A DNA stretch of 64,000 bases from an uncultured Bacteroidales bacterium. GTDB taxonomy: Bacteria; Bacteroidota; Bacteroidia; Bacteroidales; F082. Where the stretch lies: contig CAJOIH010000009.1 in assembly GCA_905234455.1 (NCBI GenBank), forward strand, positions 21,909-85,908, given 5' to 3'. Shown here piece by piece: positions 1 to 10,300 of this stretch. Each line of letters begins with the position of its first letter. Position 1 is the first letter of the stretch. The notes under the pieces are model-generated. The model made no database searches. It was given only the letters and a program-made list of their open reading frames with translations, and was not told the origin of the DNA. Made by a program: the position numbers and the translations under genes.

Positions 1-790
1 TGCGAGTAGGTGAGAGGATGAGTTTGCCCACGTCCACGCCAGGGACCTCGGTGGGATCGGTCAACCGATAGGGACCGGAATAGACCAAATCCTCAGGAAT
101 GCTGTGGTCATAGCTCTCATCATATTTCTCAGCCAGATAATGGTTGAGCATATCGTGGCGTGCCGAGGTAAGGCCGTTACTGCCCATGCCGCCGTTGTAG
201 CTGTCCTCGTAGGTGGCTTGTCCGTAAGAGGCGAAGGCCACGATGACATCGCCGGGCTGCAGGTTGTTCTCGATGACTTCATCGAGCTTTAAACGAGTGG
301 TGACAGTGCTGTCCACAATGACGGTGCGCACCAAATCGCCCACGTCGGCGGTCTCGCCACCAGTCAAAACGATGCCGATACCCAACCCACGCAGCTTCTC
401 CAGGAAGTGTTCCGTACCATTTATCAAAGCCGAAATGACCGCTCCGGGAATCAGGTTCTTGTTGCGTCCAATGGTGGACGAGAGCAGCATGTTGTCGGTG
501 GCGCCCACGCAGATGAGATCGTCGGTGTTCATCACCACGGCGTCTTGGGCCACGCCTTCCCACACACTCATGTCGCCAGTCTCTTTCCAATAAAGGTAGG
601 CCAAGGACGATTTTGTCCCTGCGCCGTCGGCGTGCATGATGTTGCAGTATTCGGGATCGCCGCCGAGGATGTCGGGGATGATCTTGCAAAAAGCATTGGG
701 ATAGAGCCCCTTGTCGAGGTTCTTGATGGCGTTGTGGATGTCTTCCTTCTCGGCGGAGACGCCACGTTGGCTATAACGTTGATGATCCAT
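1..790 (-). CDS. purM: Phosphoribosylformylglycinamidine cyclo-ligase (AIR synthetase), 3' end cut by window edge
   Basis: Catalyses the ATP-dependent ring closure of FGAM to AIR, the fifth step of purine synthesis, in the cytoplasm. The reading frame starts MDHQRYSQRGVSAEKED and runs to the window edge, so about 263 N-terminal residues are visible and the C-terminal domain is missing. Typical PurM stretches are present: HADGAGTKSSLAYLY near residue 53, VAQDAVVMNTDDLICVGA, and GGETADVGDLV. The start codon overlaps the stop of the upstream OmpA-family gene by one base (TAATG), so the two are probably translated together although their functions are unrelated. Confidence 0.93.
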   Translation of the reverse strand, partial: MDHQRYSQRGVSAEKEDIHNAIKNLDKGLYPNAFCKIIPDILGGDPEYCNIMHADGAGTKSSLAYLYWKETGDMSVWEGVAQDAVVMNTDDLICVGATDNMLLSSTIGRNKNLIPGAVISALINGTEHFLEKLRGLGIGIVLTGGETADVGDLVRTVIVDSTVTTRLKLDEVIENNLQPGDVIVAFASYGQATYEDSYNGGMGSNGLTSARHDMLNHYLAEKYDESYDHSIPEDLVYSGPYRLTDPTEVPGVDVGKLILSPTR

Positions 791-3243
791 TATTTGAATT
801 TCAATAGTTTCTCTTTGGTGTCGAACTCGAAGTTGCCCATCTGGCTCATGGTGCTCTTGCCGATCACCCAGTCTTCGATCATCTTCTTCACCACCTTCAC
901 CCGAACGTCGGTGAGGCTCTTGTTGGCGATGCGCACTTCTTTGATGACGACGATGGCGCCGTTGGCGACAGAGCCGGTGCCGAGGATGTTCTCTACGTCG
1001 CCTTCGAAGCTGTCGCGGTTGATGCGGCCGTCCTTCAGCAGCCTCAAAGCGGTGGTTTCCGACATGCTGAACTCAGCATTCTGGCTGTAGGTGAAGGTCT
1101 CCTTATAGGCATCCACGCTGGCGACGAAGGTAAAGTAACCGCGTTTGTCGGTGGTGAAGTCCACATAGTCTTTCTCTGTGGGGTTGATGGCGATGTTGAC
1201 GGTGCCACCGTCGCCGATGATGTCGCGCGGCACATAGTCCTTGCTCAAGATGCGGAACTCGGTGCGTCGGTTCATCTGGTGGGCCGCCTCGCGAAGGTCG
1301 TTGCTGGGCAGCTTGTTGATGAAGTCCTCGGTGAGCTGGGTGCCTGCCTTGAAGGTGTAACCTTTCACGGTGATGTCCTTTTGGATGGTGCGAGGCACGC
1401 GTTCGCCGTAGCCCTTGGCAGTCAGACGTAGCGGGTCGATACCGCGGATGATGAGGTAGTCCACCACGCTTTGGGCACGTTTCTGCGAGAGGATGTCGTT
1501 GCTTTCCTCGGAGGCACGGGCGTCAGTATGTGAGGCAAGCTCGATGGTGATGGTCGGGTTGACCTGCAATGTCTCGATCAAGCCTTGCAGTGAGTCCTCG
1601 AACTGGGGTTTGAGGTCCCACTTGCCCAGGTCGTAAAGGATGTCGGGCAGCATGATGGGCTCTTCGGGGATGGGCTGCAGAGTGTATTCCTTCACGAAGT
1701 CCTTGCTGAACTCGAGTCCTACGGTGGTCTCGGTGGCGCTGAGGGTGAAGTAGTTGTCTTTGTCGATGGTGATGTCGTAAGTGGTATTTTTGTTGACTTG
1801 CGACTCGCTGAAGCTGAAATAGCCCTTGTCGTTGGTGCGTGTACTCATGACTGAGCCGTCGGATCCTACGAAACGCACTGAGGCATTGGAGACATATTGC
1901 AAGGTGCTCTCGTCTTTGACGGTACCTGAGAAGGTGAAGTGGATGGAAGGCTCCTCAAAATAGTAGATGTTGTCGGTGCCACGGCTGTTGCCTCGATTTG
2001 ACGACATGAAGCCTTTCTCCTGGGTGGGGTGGAATACGATGGCGAAGTCATCGCCGGTGGAGTTCATGGGGTATTTCAGGTTGACGGGTTGACCCCAATT
2101 GCCAGCGGTGTCGACGGTGGCCACGAAGATGTCAAGTCCGCCCATGCCGCCATGGCCGTTGGACGAGAAGTAAAGGGTGGTGTCGTTGCGCAGGAAGGGG
2201 AACACCTCATCGCCTGCCGTGTTGATGTTCTCACCAAGGTTAAAGGGTCGTCCGAAGGGTTCGTTGGTGCTCTTGCGGGTCGAGACCCAGAGGTCCTTGC
2301 CTCCGAAGCCGCCTCTGCGTTCCGCCGAGAAGTAAAGGATGAGCTCGTCGTCAGAGAGGGTGGGGTGGCCCACGATGTCGAGGGTGTCGATGGTGGCAAT
2401 CTCGACGGGACGGGCGTTGGAGAAGGAGCCTCCCGACTTGGAGGCGACCATGATCTTGCAGCCGTTCTTCTTGTGTTCGCCAGCCTCACAGCGGGTGAAG
2501 TAGAGCTTGGTGCAGTTGGAGTTCATAAATCCGGCACCGTCGCTGTCGTCGGTGTTGATGTTGCCACCCTCATCGGCCAGTGTTGGAGTGCTCCAGTCGC
2601 CTTTGCGGTCCTGCTTCGAAGTCCAAAAGTCGGTGAAGTCCTGTCCGGTGATGCCTTCCTTCTCGCCTCCAGTGGCACCGGGGCGCGACGAGGTGAAGAT
2701 GATTTCGTTGTAGTTGGTGCTGGTCCAGATGGCACCGAAATCGGAATAGCGTGAGTTGACCTTCTTCAACTCGGTGAGCTCATAGCGTGAGGGGTTGTCG
2801 ATCCATTCCTGTATCATCTGCGTGGTCTCCAGTCCCAGCTGGCCTCTCGGGTCATCGGGCATGGCCTTGATATAGTTCTCGTAGCAATCGATGGCTTGGT
2901 CGAACTTCTCGTTGGTCTTGAAAGTCTCGGCAGCGCTGAGGTAGGCCTCGGGATGGGTGCTGGGGAAGTCGGTCTTGAGAACCCTGCTGTAATAGGGCTC
3001 GGCGCGTTTGCTGAGACCGATCAAGCGGTAGCATTCGCCCATCTGGAAGCTGATGCGTGCGCGTTCAGCCTTGTTGCGTTTGCTCTTCTTGTAGGCCTTC
3101 TTGTACATGTCGACGGCTTCGGTGTATTGCTTGCGACCAAAGGCCAGGTCGGCGTTCTTGGCGGGATTCCTCCTTTGTGCGTAAAGCTCGGCGTCGAGGC
3201 AGAGAAACAGTACGTAAAGCAAGATGACGATTACTCTTCTCAT
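790..3243 (-). CDS. OmpA-family envelope protein with TPR, beta-propeller, CarboxypepD_reg-like and degenerate retropepsin-like domains (PorE-like)
   Basis: An 817-residue exported protein with a signal peptide (residues 1-22, ending AELYAQ). Order of parts: TPR-like helices about 30-150, PD40-type beta-propeller about 165-430, a CarboxypepD_reg-like beta-sandwich about 435-515, and an OmpA peptidoglycan-binding domain about 530-668 with the NDILSQKRAQSVVDYL helix. This order is that of PorE of Porphyromonas, which ties the T9SS machine to peptidoglycan. After the OmpA domain there is an extra segment (about 680-812) that resembles bacterial retropepsin-like proteins (SMSETTALRLLKDGRI, then GKSTMSQMGNFEFD) but has no D-T/S-G catalytic motif. 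It lies 15 bp downstream of a T9SS cargo protease, which supports an envelope/T9SS role. The PorE assignment is inference; a general OmpA-family anchor is the alternative. Confidence 0.82.
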   Translation of the reverse strand: MRRVIVILLYVLFLCLDAELYAQRRNPAKNADLAFGRKQYTEAVDMYKKAYKKSKRNKAERARISFQMGECYRLIGLSKRAEPYYSRVLKTDFPSTHPEAYLSAAETFKTNEKFDQAIDCYENYIKAMPDDPRGQLGLETTQMIQEWIDNPSRYELTELKKVNSRYSDFGAIWTSTNYNEIIFTSSRPGATGGEKEGITGQDFTDFWTSKQDRKGDWSTPTLADEGGNINTDDSDGAGFMNSNCTKLYFTRCEAGEHKKNGCKIMVASKSGGSFSNARPVEIATIDTLDIVGHPTLSDDELILYFSAERRGGFGGKDLWVSTRKSTNEPFGRPFNLGENINTAGDEVFPFLRNDTTLYFSSNGHGGMGGLDIFVATVDTAGNWGQPVNLKYPMNSTGDDFAIVFHPTQEKGFMSSNRGNSRGTDNIYYFEEPSIHFTFSGTVKDESTLQYVSNASVRFVGSDGSVMSTRTNDKGYFSFSESQVNKNTTYDITIDKDNYFTLSATETTVGLEFSKDFVKEYTLQPIPEEPIMLPDILYDLGKWDLKPQFEDSLQGLIETLQVNPTITIELASHTDARASEESNDILSQKRAQSVVDYLIIRGIDPLRLTAKGYGERVPRTIQKDITVKGYTFKAGTQLTEDFINKLPSNDLREAAHQMNRRTEFRILSKDYVPRDIIGDGGTVNIAINPTEKDYVDFTTDKRGYFTFVASVDAYKETFTYSQNAEFSMSETTALRLLKDGRINRDSFEGDVENILGTGSVANGAIVVIKEVRIANKSLTDVRVKVVKKMIEDWVIGKSTMSQMGNFEFDTKEKLLKFK

Positions 3244-3258
3244 TTTTTATTCAATACA

Positions 3259-6200
3259 TTAATTCATCTTCACAATTCGCTTGGTGATGCTTTGATGGTT
3301 GTCTGAAACTTGAAGGAAATAAATGCCGTTCGGCTGGCCTGAGAGGTCAATCTCGACATCCTCTGATCCGTTGCTGTTCAGACTTAAAACCATCACTCCC
3401 AAGGTGTTGTAGACTCTCACCTCGTTGAAACCGTGGTTGGTCAACTTGAACTGGCCCGAGGTCGGATTCGGATAGACAACGAGGGCTTGGGCTTCGGTTT
3501 CATCGGTGCCCAGCGTTTGGTTGAAGGTGACGTGGATGGTGTGGTCCGAAGTAACCTCTTCGAAGGTGTATTCAGTCACTGCACCGACGGAAGTGCCGTC
3601 AACGAGGACTTCCAGAACTTCACAGTCGTAATCAGGAGTCATTTCGAAGTGCTGGCTGCCGCCATAGACCACTGTGATGTCGCCAGCGGGGGTGATGCTG
3701 CCAAACTCACCGGCAGAAGCCGTGATGGTGAAGGTGATCTGCTCGAAGTGGGCCACAAGGTTCCGGTTGCCGGTGACGGTGAAGCTGTAATCGGCATTGG
3801 TGGAGATTACAAAACCGTTTTCGGTCCAGTTGACGAAGTTGTAGCCGTCGTTGGCATCGGCGGAGACGGTGCAGGAAGTGCCTTCCTCGTAGGTGCCGCC
3901 GCCAGTGACTGTGCCACCGTCAGCGGGTAGGGCTGACACATTGATAGTGAACATTTCGGGCTGGGGCTGGGGCTCGAGTGAGAAGTTGGCCACCAGTTCC
4001 CTGTCGCCGGTAACGTTGAAGCTGTAATGTGCGTTGGTGGAGACCACGGTGCCGTTCTCGGTCCAGTTGTCAAACAGATAGCCAGTGTTGGCTGTCGCAA
4101 TGGCAGTGCAGGGGGTGCCTTCATCATAAGTGCCTCCGCCTGACACCTCGCCGCCTTCAACAGGATCGGCAGTCAAGGTGATGGTGTATTGCTCCGGTTG
4201 AGGCTGAGGCTCGTAAGAGAAATGAGCTACTAGGTTTCTGTCGCCGTTGACGGTGAAGGTGTAGCTGGCATTGGTGGAGACCACAGTGCCGTTCTCGGTC
4301 CAATTCTCGAAGTCGTAGTCGGTGTTGGCTGTCGCTGTGACAGTGCACGAAGAGCCTTCGTCATAGGTGCCACCGCCTGTCACTGTTCCGCCTGCTGCGG
4401 GGTCGGCGGATACATTGATGGTGTACTGCTCAGGCTGAGGTTGGGGCTCAGTCGAGAAGTTGGCCACCAAGGTGCGGTCGTCGTTGACGGTGAAAGTATA
4501 GTTGGCGCTGCTGGAGACCACGTTGCCGTTCTCGGTCCAGTTGACGAAATTGTAACCGGTGCTGGGGGTGGCTGTCACGGTGCACGAGGTGCCGTGGTCG
4601 TAAATGGCGGTGATGGGTGTGGCTACAGCAACAGTGCTCAATGTGATGTCGTCCACATTCAAACGGAACCAGTCGGTGCAGTTGAAGTGGCGAATGGCGA
4701 CATAAATGTCCTGGCCGGCATAGGCGCTGAGGTCAACGGTGTATTCGTAATAGGTGCCTAATTCGTTGGTGCCGCGCTCTCTCCTGTTACCCGTCCTCTT
4801 TGCGGTCATATCCCATTCTTGGATGGTCGTGAATGCCGAGGGGCTGGTGCCGTTGGTGGTCGAGACCGCCACGCCAAAGTGTTCTTGGGGCCATGCGGCA
4901 TCCTGGGCGCATGCCCAGAAACTAATGGAGGAATATTGTCCTTGAGGTGAAACCAAGTAATTGTCAGGTGTCAAAGGAACTTCTTGGTACGAGGCTGAGG
5001 TGACAAAGCCTTGGCTGCCGTTATGTCCAAGTGATTCCAATCCTGTGGGGCGGATGTACCATCCGTAACCGTCGCCATCAGCATCGATGACGGTCCAGTC
5101 GAGGATCTGTTGGGCTGCAAAGTCGGCCTCAAAGTCGTAGGTGATCTCATCCCTTTGGCCTTTGTTGCCGAAAGCCACGGTGCCGCCTTCAGCGGGATCG
5201 GCCTGTATGGTGACGGTGTGCGTGACAGTGCCGCCGGCAACGTTGAGGGTCTGGATATACGGCTGGCGTTGCGGCTTGGTGACCACAATCTTCACCTGAC
5301 CTGAGGTGACGGGAGTGACGGGCACGTTGACGATACCCGTGCTGGGTACCAAGGCAGCGCCTTTCAGCACATTGTTTTGTGAGATACCCACATACGAGCC
5401 TGCTTCGGCAGTGACCGTGAAAGAAGTGGCTCCCGCAGGGAAGGTGGTGCCATGGCTCACATTGTTGGCGGTGGGATTCACGCGATAGGGCATGATGGAA
5501 CCATCGCCGAGGACATGGTAGGCTTGCCAATAGTAAAGCGGAGTGGAATGGGTTTGGTAGCCGCCTGTATGGGCATAACAGACTGCCAAGTTACCCAAAA
5601 AGACCATGGAAGAAACCGTGTTGTAGGTATCGTCCATCCAAATGCCGTCATAACATCCGGTGGAAGAGCCAGTGTAACTCGGGGTGGGACCGCCGTGGGT
5701 GTTGTGGGCACCAACGCCAAAGTAATAGTCTTCATACCAATAGGTTACAGGGCAGGAGCCGATGTAGGAATAGGCCCCTTTGTTCTCGGCGCGGATCATC
5801 GCTTCACCAAAGCATGCCGAGCTGTAGCCGAAGTTGCCGGTCAAACAGCAATTGCCCATGGCCAGGAAGTATTTGTTGGTGTTGGTCAAACTGTTGACGT
5901 TGGAGTTGGAGAACGCAGGGCCCGACCAGCCTGTCTCGCTGCCGTGGGCAGTGTAGTTGGCGAAGCCGACACCTGTGCTGAGGTTGTTGTAGCATCCGCT
6001 GTAGGAGTTCAGGTAGGCGTACACGTTGCTGAAACCATGAGCCGTATTGTAATAATAGGTTGTGGCATAGTTGATGGTGGGTTGGGCCACTACGGGATTC
6101 CAATAGTTGTCCTGGCCGGCAATGAGGAGCACCTTGTTGAGATAACTCGGATCTGCCATCGTGTATTGCTCGTATTGCAGTATCTTGTTGATGATGGAGG

Positions 6201-7272
6201 TGAGTTGGGTGGTGTTCTCAGCGGACATGCGGCTATAGAACATGTCGGGGAAATAGTCGCCGTCAACCGATCCGTAATAAAGGTCAGTCACTTTCTCGGA
6301 AGAGGAACCCGTGGTGGCGGGGATTTGGGCCACGTCTCCAACCAAGATGAGGAAGGTGGGCGTTTTGCCTTGGCTCACTCCGGTGTTGTACAGGTTCTGC
6401 ACATAGCTGCGGATGGCGCTGTAGGAGGTGCCTGTCTGGGAGGTGGTATAGACATTCACGTCGAAGCCCTTCTGGATCTTCCAGTTGACCCAGGGCTGCA
6501 AGGCGGTGGTGTAGTTCTGCGGGGCGATGACGATCATGTGCACCGGATAAGCCATCAGGTCGGGATGGTCGGTGTAGACGTCAAGGATCTGGCGATAATT
6601 GAACATCTGCTGGTAAACGATGTCGAAATAGGGGCTGTAGGTGCTCAGCAACATGCGCTCGGTCTCGGCTAGGTCGGCGCCTTCAAAGCGGACCTCCACC
6701 TCGATGTCGTTGAACACGCGCAGGGTGTTGGAAGTGGGGTTGTAGCTCACCGGGTTGACGACCAGCGAACCGATGCGGATACCACGCAGTGTGCCTTGCA
6801 CTTCGATGGTAGCTTCGGGAGCCGTGGCAAGGCTGCGCGTCTGGTAGGAAGAGGCTTCGTAAACGAACTCCACGTCCTCAGGACGCTGGTCCTTGCGGAT
6901 CGAGGGCTGATGGGGAAGGAGGGTCTTGATGCCATAGTCGGACAAACAATAATCGGTCGTGGTGTAACTGATGATATTGACACTAGGGGTGGCACCGAAA
7001 GGCACGGCCAGGAGCTGATGCGATGCGGGCAGCTGAGGCGTGCCGATTTCTCCGGAGGGGTAAGTGCCTTCAATGGCGATCTCGGAGAAGATACCTCTTG
7101 TGGTTGAGACCTCGGCGCTTTCGATGGCGCCGTAGCTGAATACAGCATTAAGGCTGGTAAAGTCGCTTCTGGTGATTTCAGCTTTCGACTCACTGCGCAT
7201 ATCGATGCGGCTTTGGGCAAAGGCTGACATCGCGACCAAGGCCAAAACGGAAAGGATGAAATATTTTTTCAT
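3259..7272 (-). CDS. Gingipain-like C25 cysteine protease with InlB-type repeats and T9SS sorting domain
   Basis: A secreted protease precursor of 1337 residues. The start at 7272 is chosen because it gives a clean signal peptide (MKKYFILSVLALVAMSAFAQ) and lies 33 bp downstream of a TATCTTTG box; an upstream in-frame start would fall inside the secDF terminator. Propeptide about 21-235, C25 catalytic domain about 240-600. The catalytic pair is visible as His443 (NYTAHGSETGW) and Cys476 (AMGNCCLTGNF). A cleaved-adhesin / choice-of-anchor type beta domain follows (about 705-880), then one partial and three full InlB-like repeats of about 79 residues joined by PQPQPE linkers, then a T9SS type A sorting domain (about 1263-1337, VVYPNPTSGQF to ITKRIVKMN). 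The product should be exported by Sec, then T9SS, and anchored at the cell surface. Confidence 0.93.
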   Translation of the reverse strand: MKKYFILSVLALVAMSAFAQSRIDMRSESKAEITRSDFTSLNAVFSYGAIESAEVSTTRGIFSEIAIEGTYPSGEIGTPQLPASHQLLAVPFGATPSVNIISYTTTDYCLSDYGIKTLLPHQPSIRKDQRPEDVEFVYEASSYQTRSLATAPEATIEVQGTLRGIRIGSLVVNPVSYNPTSNTLRVFNDIEVEVRFEGADLAETERMLLSTYSPYFDIVYQQMFNYRQILDVYTDHPDLMAYPVHMIVIAPQNYTTALQPWVNWKIQKGFDVNVYTTSQTGTSYSAIRSYVQNLYNTGVSQGKTPTFLILVGDVAQIPATTGSSSEKVTDLYYGSVDGDYFPDMFYSRMSAENTTQLTSIINKILQYEQYTMADPSYLNKVLLIAGQDNYWNPVVAQPTINYATTYYYNTAHGFSNVYAYLNSYSGCYNNLSTGVGFANYTAHGSETGWSGPAFSNSNVNSLTNTNKYFLAMGNCCLTGNFGYSSACFGEAMIRAENKGAYSYIGSCPVTYWYEDYYFGVGAHNTHGGPTPSYTGSSTGCYDGIWMDDTYNTVSSMVFLGNLAVCYAHTGGYQTHSTPLYYWQAYHVLGDGSIMPYRVNPTANNVSHGTTFPAGATSFTVTAEAGSYVGISQNNVLKGAALVPSTGIVNVPVTPVTSGQVKIVVTKPQRQPYIQTLNVAGGTVTHTVTIQADPAEGGTVAFGNKGQRDEITYDFEADFAAQQILDWTVIDADGDGYGWYIRPTGLESLGHNGSQGFVTSASYQEVPLTPDNYLVSPQGQYSSISFWACAQDAAWPQEHFGVAVSTTNGTSPSAFTTIQEWDMTAKRTGNRRERGTNELGTYYEYTVDLSAYAGQDIYVAIRHFNCTDWFRLNVDDITLSTVAVATPITAIYDHGTSCTVTATPSTGYNFVNWTENGNVVSSSANYTFTVNDDRTLVANFSTEPQPQPEQYTINVSADPAAGGTVTGGGTYDEGSSCTVTATANTDYDFENWTENGTVVSTNASYTFTVNGDRNLVAHFSYEPQPQPEQYTITLTADPVEGGEVSGGGTYDEGTPCTAIATANTGYLFDNWTENGTVVSTNAHYSFNVTGDRELVANFSLEPQPQPEMFTINVSALPADGGTVTGGGTYEEGTSCTVSADANDGYNFVNWTENGFVISTNADYSFTVTGNRNLVAHFEQITFTITASAGEFGSITPAGDITVVYGGSQHFEMTPDYDCEVLEVLVDGTSVGAVTEYTFEEVTSDHTIHVTFNQTLGTDETEAQALVVYPNPTSGQFKLTNHGFNEVRVYNTLGVMVLSLNSNGSEDVEIDLSGQPNGIYFLQVSDNHQSITKRIVKMN
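3735..4620 (-). repeat. Tandem InlB-type repeat units inside the C25 protease gene
   Basis: About 240-bp coding units that encode near-identical beta repeats (GGTVTGGGTYDEG, YDFENWTENGTVVSTNA, FTVNGDRNLVAHF), separated by Pro-Gln linkers. One unit at the 5' side is partial. At DNA level the units are similar enough to recombine, so copy number may vary between strains. Confidence 0.85.
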
Positions 7273-7305
7273 GGTTCGTGTATTTTTGGATTTTCCTTTA
7301 ACCTG

Positions 7306-7313
7306 CAAAGATA
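7306..7313 (-). promoter_or_regulatory. -7 box for the C25 protease transcript
   Basis: Reads TATCTTTG on the minus strand, matching the Bacteroidota TAnnTTTG consensus, 33 bp before the protease start codon. It abuts the T-tract of the secDF terminator. Confidence 0.75.
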
Positions 7314-7347
7314 ATAAAAAAAGAGGGTGACTGTAACAGCCACCCTC
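7314..7347 (-). terminator. Rho-independent terminator of secDF
   Basis: The hairpin at 7323-7347 (GAGGGTG(A/G)CTGT arms with one mismatch) is followed on the minus strand by a run of seven T at 7316-7322. It lies just after the secDF stop codon. Confidence 0.85.
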
Positions 7348-7369
7348 GAAATTTTGATTAACGACGGTA

Positions 7370-10300
7370 TTATTTCTTCTTACCGTCTTCTTCAGCCTCA
7401 GCAAGTGCCTTGTCCTGCTTGTGACCTTTGAGGAGGTTGTAAGCGATGGGCGAAGACAGGAACACTGAGGAGAAGGTACCAGCCAGGATACCGACCAACA
7501 GGGCGAAGATGAATCCGCGGATGGTGTCGCCGCCGAAGAAGAAGATGGCGAGCAACACGACGAAGGTGGAACCTGAGGTGTTGAACGAACGGGTCAACGT
7601 GCTGTTGACGGCGTTGTTGATGTTCTCCCTCCAAGTGGCCTTCGGGTGCAGGTTGGTGTTCTCACGCACACGGTCGAAGATCACCACGGTGGCGTTGATG
7701 GAGTAACCGATGATGGTCAACACGGCGGCGATGAAGGCCTGGTCAACTTCCATGGTGAACGGCAGGATGTTGAAGAACAGGGAGTACATGCCGAGCATGA
7801 TGACGGTATCGTGGGTCAGGGCTGCCAAGGCGGAGAGACCGTACTGCCATCTGCGGAAACGGATGGCGATGTAGGCGAACATCAAGACCAGTGATACGAC
7901 GATGGCCCAAACGGATTTGCGCTTGACGTCGCTGGCGATGGTGGCGCCCACTTTCTGGGTGCTCAGCACGCCGATGGTCTCGTCCTCCGAGGAGAACTGC
8001 TCAGGGCTGAGGCTCTGGCTGAACAAGCCGTTCAAGCCTTGGTAGAGGATGCCTTGGATCTCGCTGTCCACTTCGGGGTTGTTGTCTTCGATCTTGTACT
8101 TGGTCGTGATTTTCACCTGGCCGTTGGGACCGTAGGTCTTCACCTCAGGAGTCTCCCAACCTTCCACGTTGACGGCCGACAGGGCTTCACGCACTTGGTC
8201 AACCTTCACATCCTGGTCGAAACGCACGATGTAGTTACGACCACCCTTGAAGTCGATGCCGAGGTTCAGGCCCTTGAAGGCGAGTGAACCGACGCTGATG
8301 ACGATCATCACGAGGGCGATGATGTAAGCGGTCTTGCGGAACTTGATGAAATCGAAGTGGGTGTCCTTCAGGAAGTTCTCGGTGAACTTGGTGGTGAAGG
8401 AGATCTCCTTTTCCTTGTCAAGCATTCTCGTGAAGATGAGACGGCTGATGAAGATGGAGGTGAACAGGGAGGTGAGGATACCGATGCAGAGGGTAACGGC
8501 GAAACTGTGGACAGGGCCGGTACCGAGGATGATCAGCACCACGCCGGTGATCAAGGTGGTGACGTTACCGTCGATGATGGCGGAGTAGGCGTTCTTGTAA
8601 CCCGCGTCGATGGCCGGGCGGAGGCCCTTGCCGTTGCGGAGCTCTTCCTTGATACGCTCAAAGATAATCACGTTCGAGTCGACAGCCATACCGAGGGTCA
8701 ACACGATACCTGCGATGCCAGGCAGGGTCAGCACGGAGCCGAGGCAAGCCAGCACACCGAACAGGAAGAATACGTTGACGATCAAAGCGATATCGGCAAC
8801 CAGACCGGCTTTCTTGTAGAAGAAGACCATGTAGACCAGTACGAGGAGGAAGGCGAACACCATCGACCACATACCTTTCTGGACGGATTCCTTACCGAGT
8901 GAAGGACCAACGACCTGCTCTTCGAGGATACGGGCGGGAGCGGGCAGCTTACCGGCCTTCAGGATGTTGGCCAAGTCTTGTGCCTCTTCGATGCTCATGC
9001 CGCCGCCGGAGATGCTTGAACGGCCGTTCGGGATCTCGTCGTTGACGACGGGATAGCTGTATACGTAGTTGTCAAGCACGATGGCAATCTGCTTGCCGAC
9101 GTTCTCGCCGGTGAGGCGCTTCCAGGCCTTGGCACCTTCCGAGTTCATCTGCAGGGTGACTTCCACCTGGTTGCTCTGGCCGTAGTCCTGACGGGCGTCG
9201 GTGATGACTTCGCCACCGAGGGCGCACTTGTTGTCGCGCGACATCTTCAGGGCCACGAGTTCGAGATACTCGGCTTCGTCACCGTAGCTCTCGGGCTTCA
9301 CCGTCCAAGCGAGCTTCATGGTGCGGGGGAAGATGTTCTCTTCGGCGGCCACGCTCAACATGCGGTTGATGGCGGCGGTGTCCTTCACCTGAGCCATACC
9401 CACGCGAGCGGTGTTGGCAGGACCCTGTTGGGTGTAAGAGGGTTGCAGCAGGAAGTACAAGGGGTTGGCCTCGCGAGCCTTGGCCAAGGCCTCGTCGTCG
9501 CTGAGGTTATCCGTGTTGGTGCTGTCCTGGGCAATCTGGTCGAGAAGGCTGCTGGTGGTGTCGGCCACGGCAAGCTCTTCACCTTCGGCGGGCTGAGCCT
9601 CGAGGGCTTCGGCAGCTTCGGCCTCAGGGGCGACTTCCTCAACAACTTCACCTTCGGCAAGGGCTTTCTGGTCCTTGTTCTTCTGGGCAATCAGGGCGTT
9701 GGCCTGATCGAAGTACTGGTAGATCTCGCTGAAGTTGTAGGTCTCCCAGAACTCGAGTTGTGCAGTGCCTTGGAGGAGCTTACGCACACGGGCCGGATCC
9801 TTGATGCCGGGAAGCTCGACCAGGATGCGGCCGCTGCCCTCCAGCTTCTGGATGTTGGGCTGGGCAACGCCAAAACGGTCGATACGGGTTCTCAGGATCT
9901 GATAGGAACGGTCGATGGCACCATCGGTTTCCTGCTTCAAGACCTTCAGCACTTCGTCGTTGGTGGAGTTGATACTGATATCGTTGTCCTTGAATTCATA
10001 AAGGAAAATGGAGGCAAGGCTTGAGCCGGCGGGGGCGACTTCCTGATAGGCTTGACCGAACAGGGTCACAAAATCGCCTTCACTCTTCTCCTGACGCTCG
10101 GTGGCCAGCTGCATGGCTTGTTGGAAGTAGGGGTCGTTGGCGTTGGCACCGGCCAAGGCGTTCACAATGTCCTTTACTGAGACTTCCAAAGTGACGTTCA
10201 TGCCGCCCTTCAAGTCCAAACCTAAGTTGATTTCTCTCTCCTTGGCATCGCGATAGGTGTACTTCTTCACCAGAAGGTTGTACACGTTCACGTTGCTCAC

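Noticed and set aside
3735..4620. CRISPR-like periodic repeats
   Set aside because: The period of about 240 bp, open reading frame and protein-level conservation show coding repeats, not a CRISPR array.
5452..6672. Long open frame on the plus strand opposite the C25 protease gene
   Set aside because: It is antisense to a gene with clear catalytic motifs and has the Val/Gly/His-rich composition produced by reading GC-rich coding DNA backwards.
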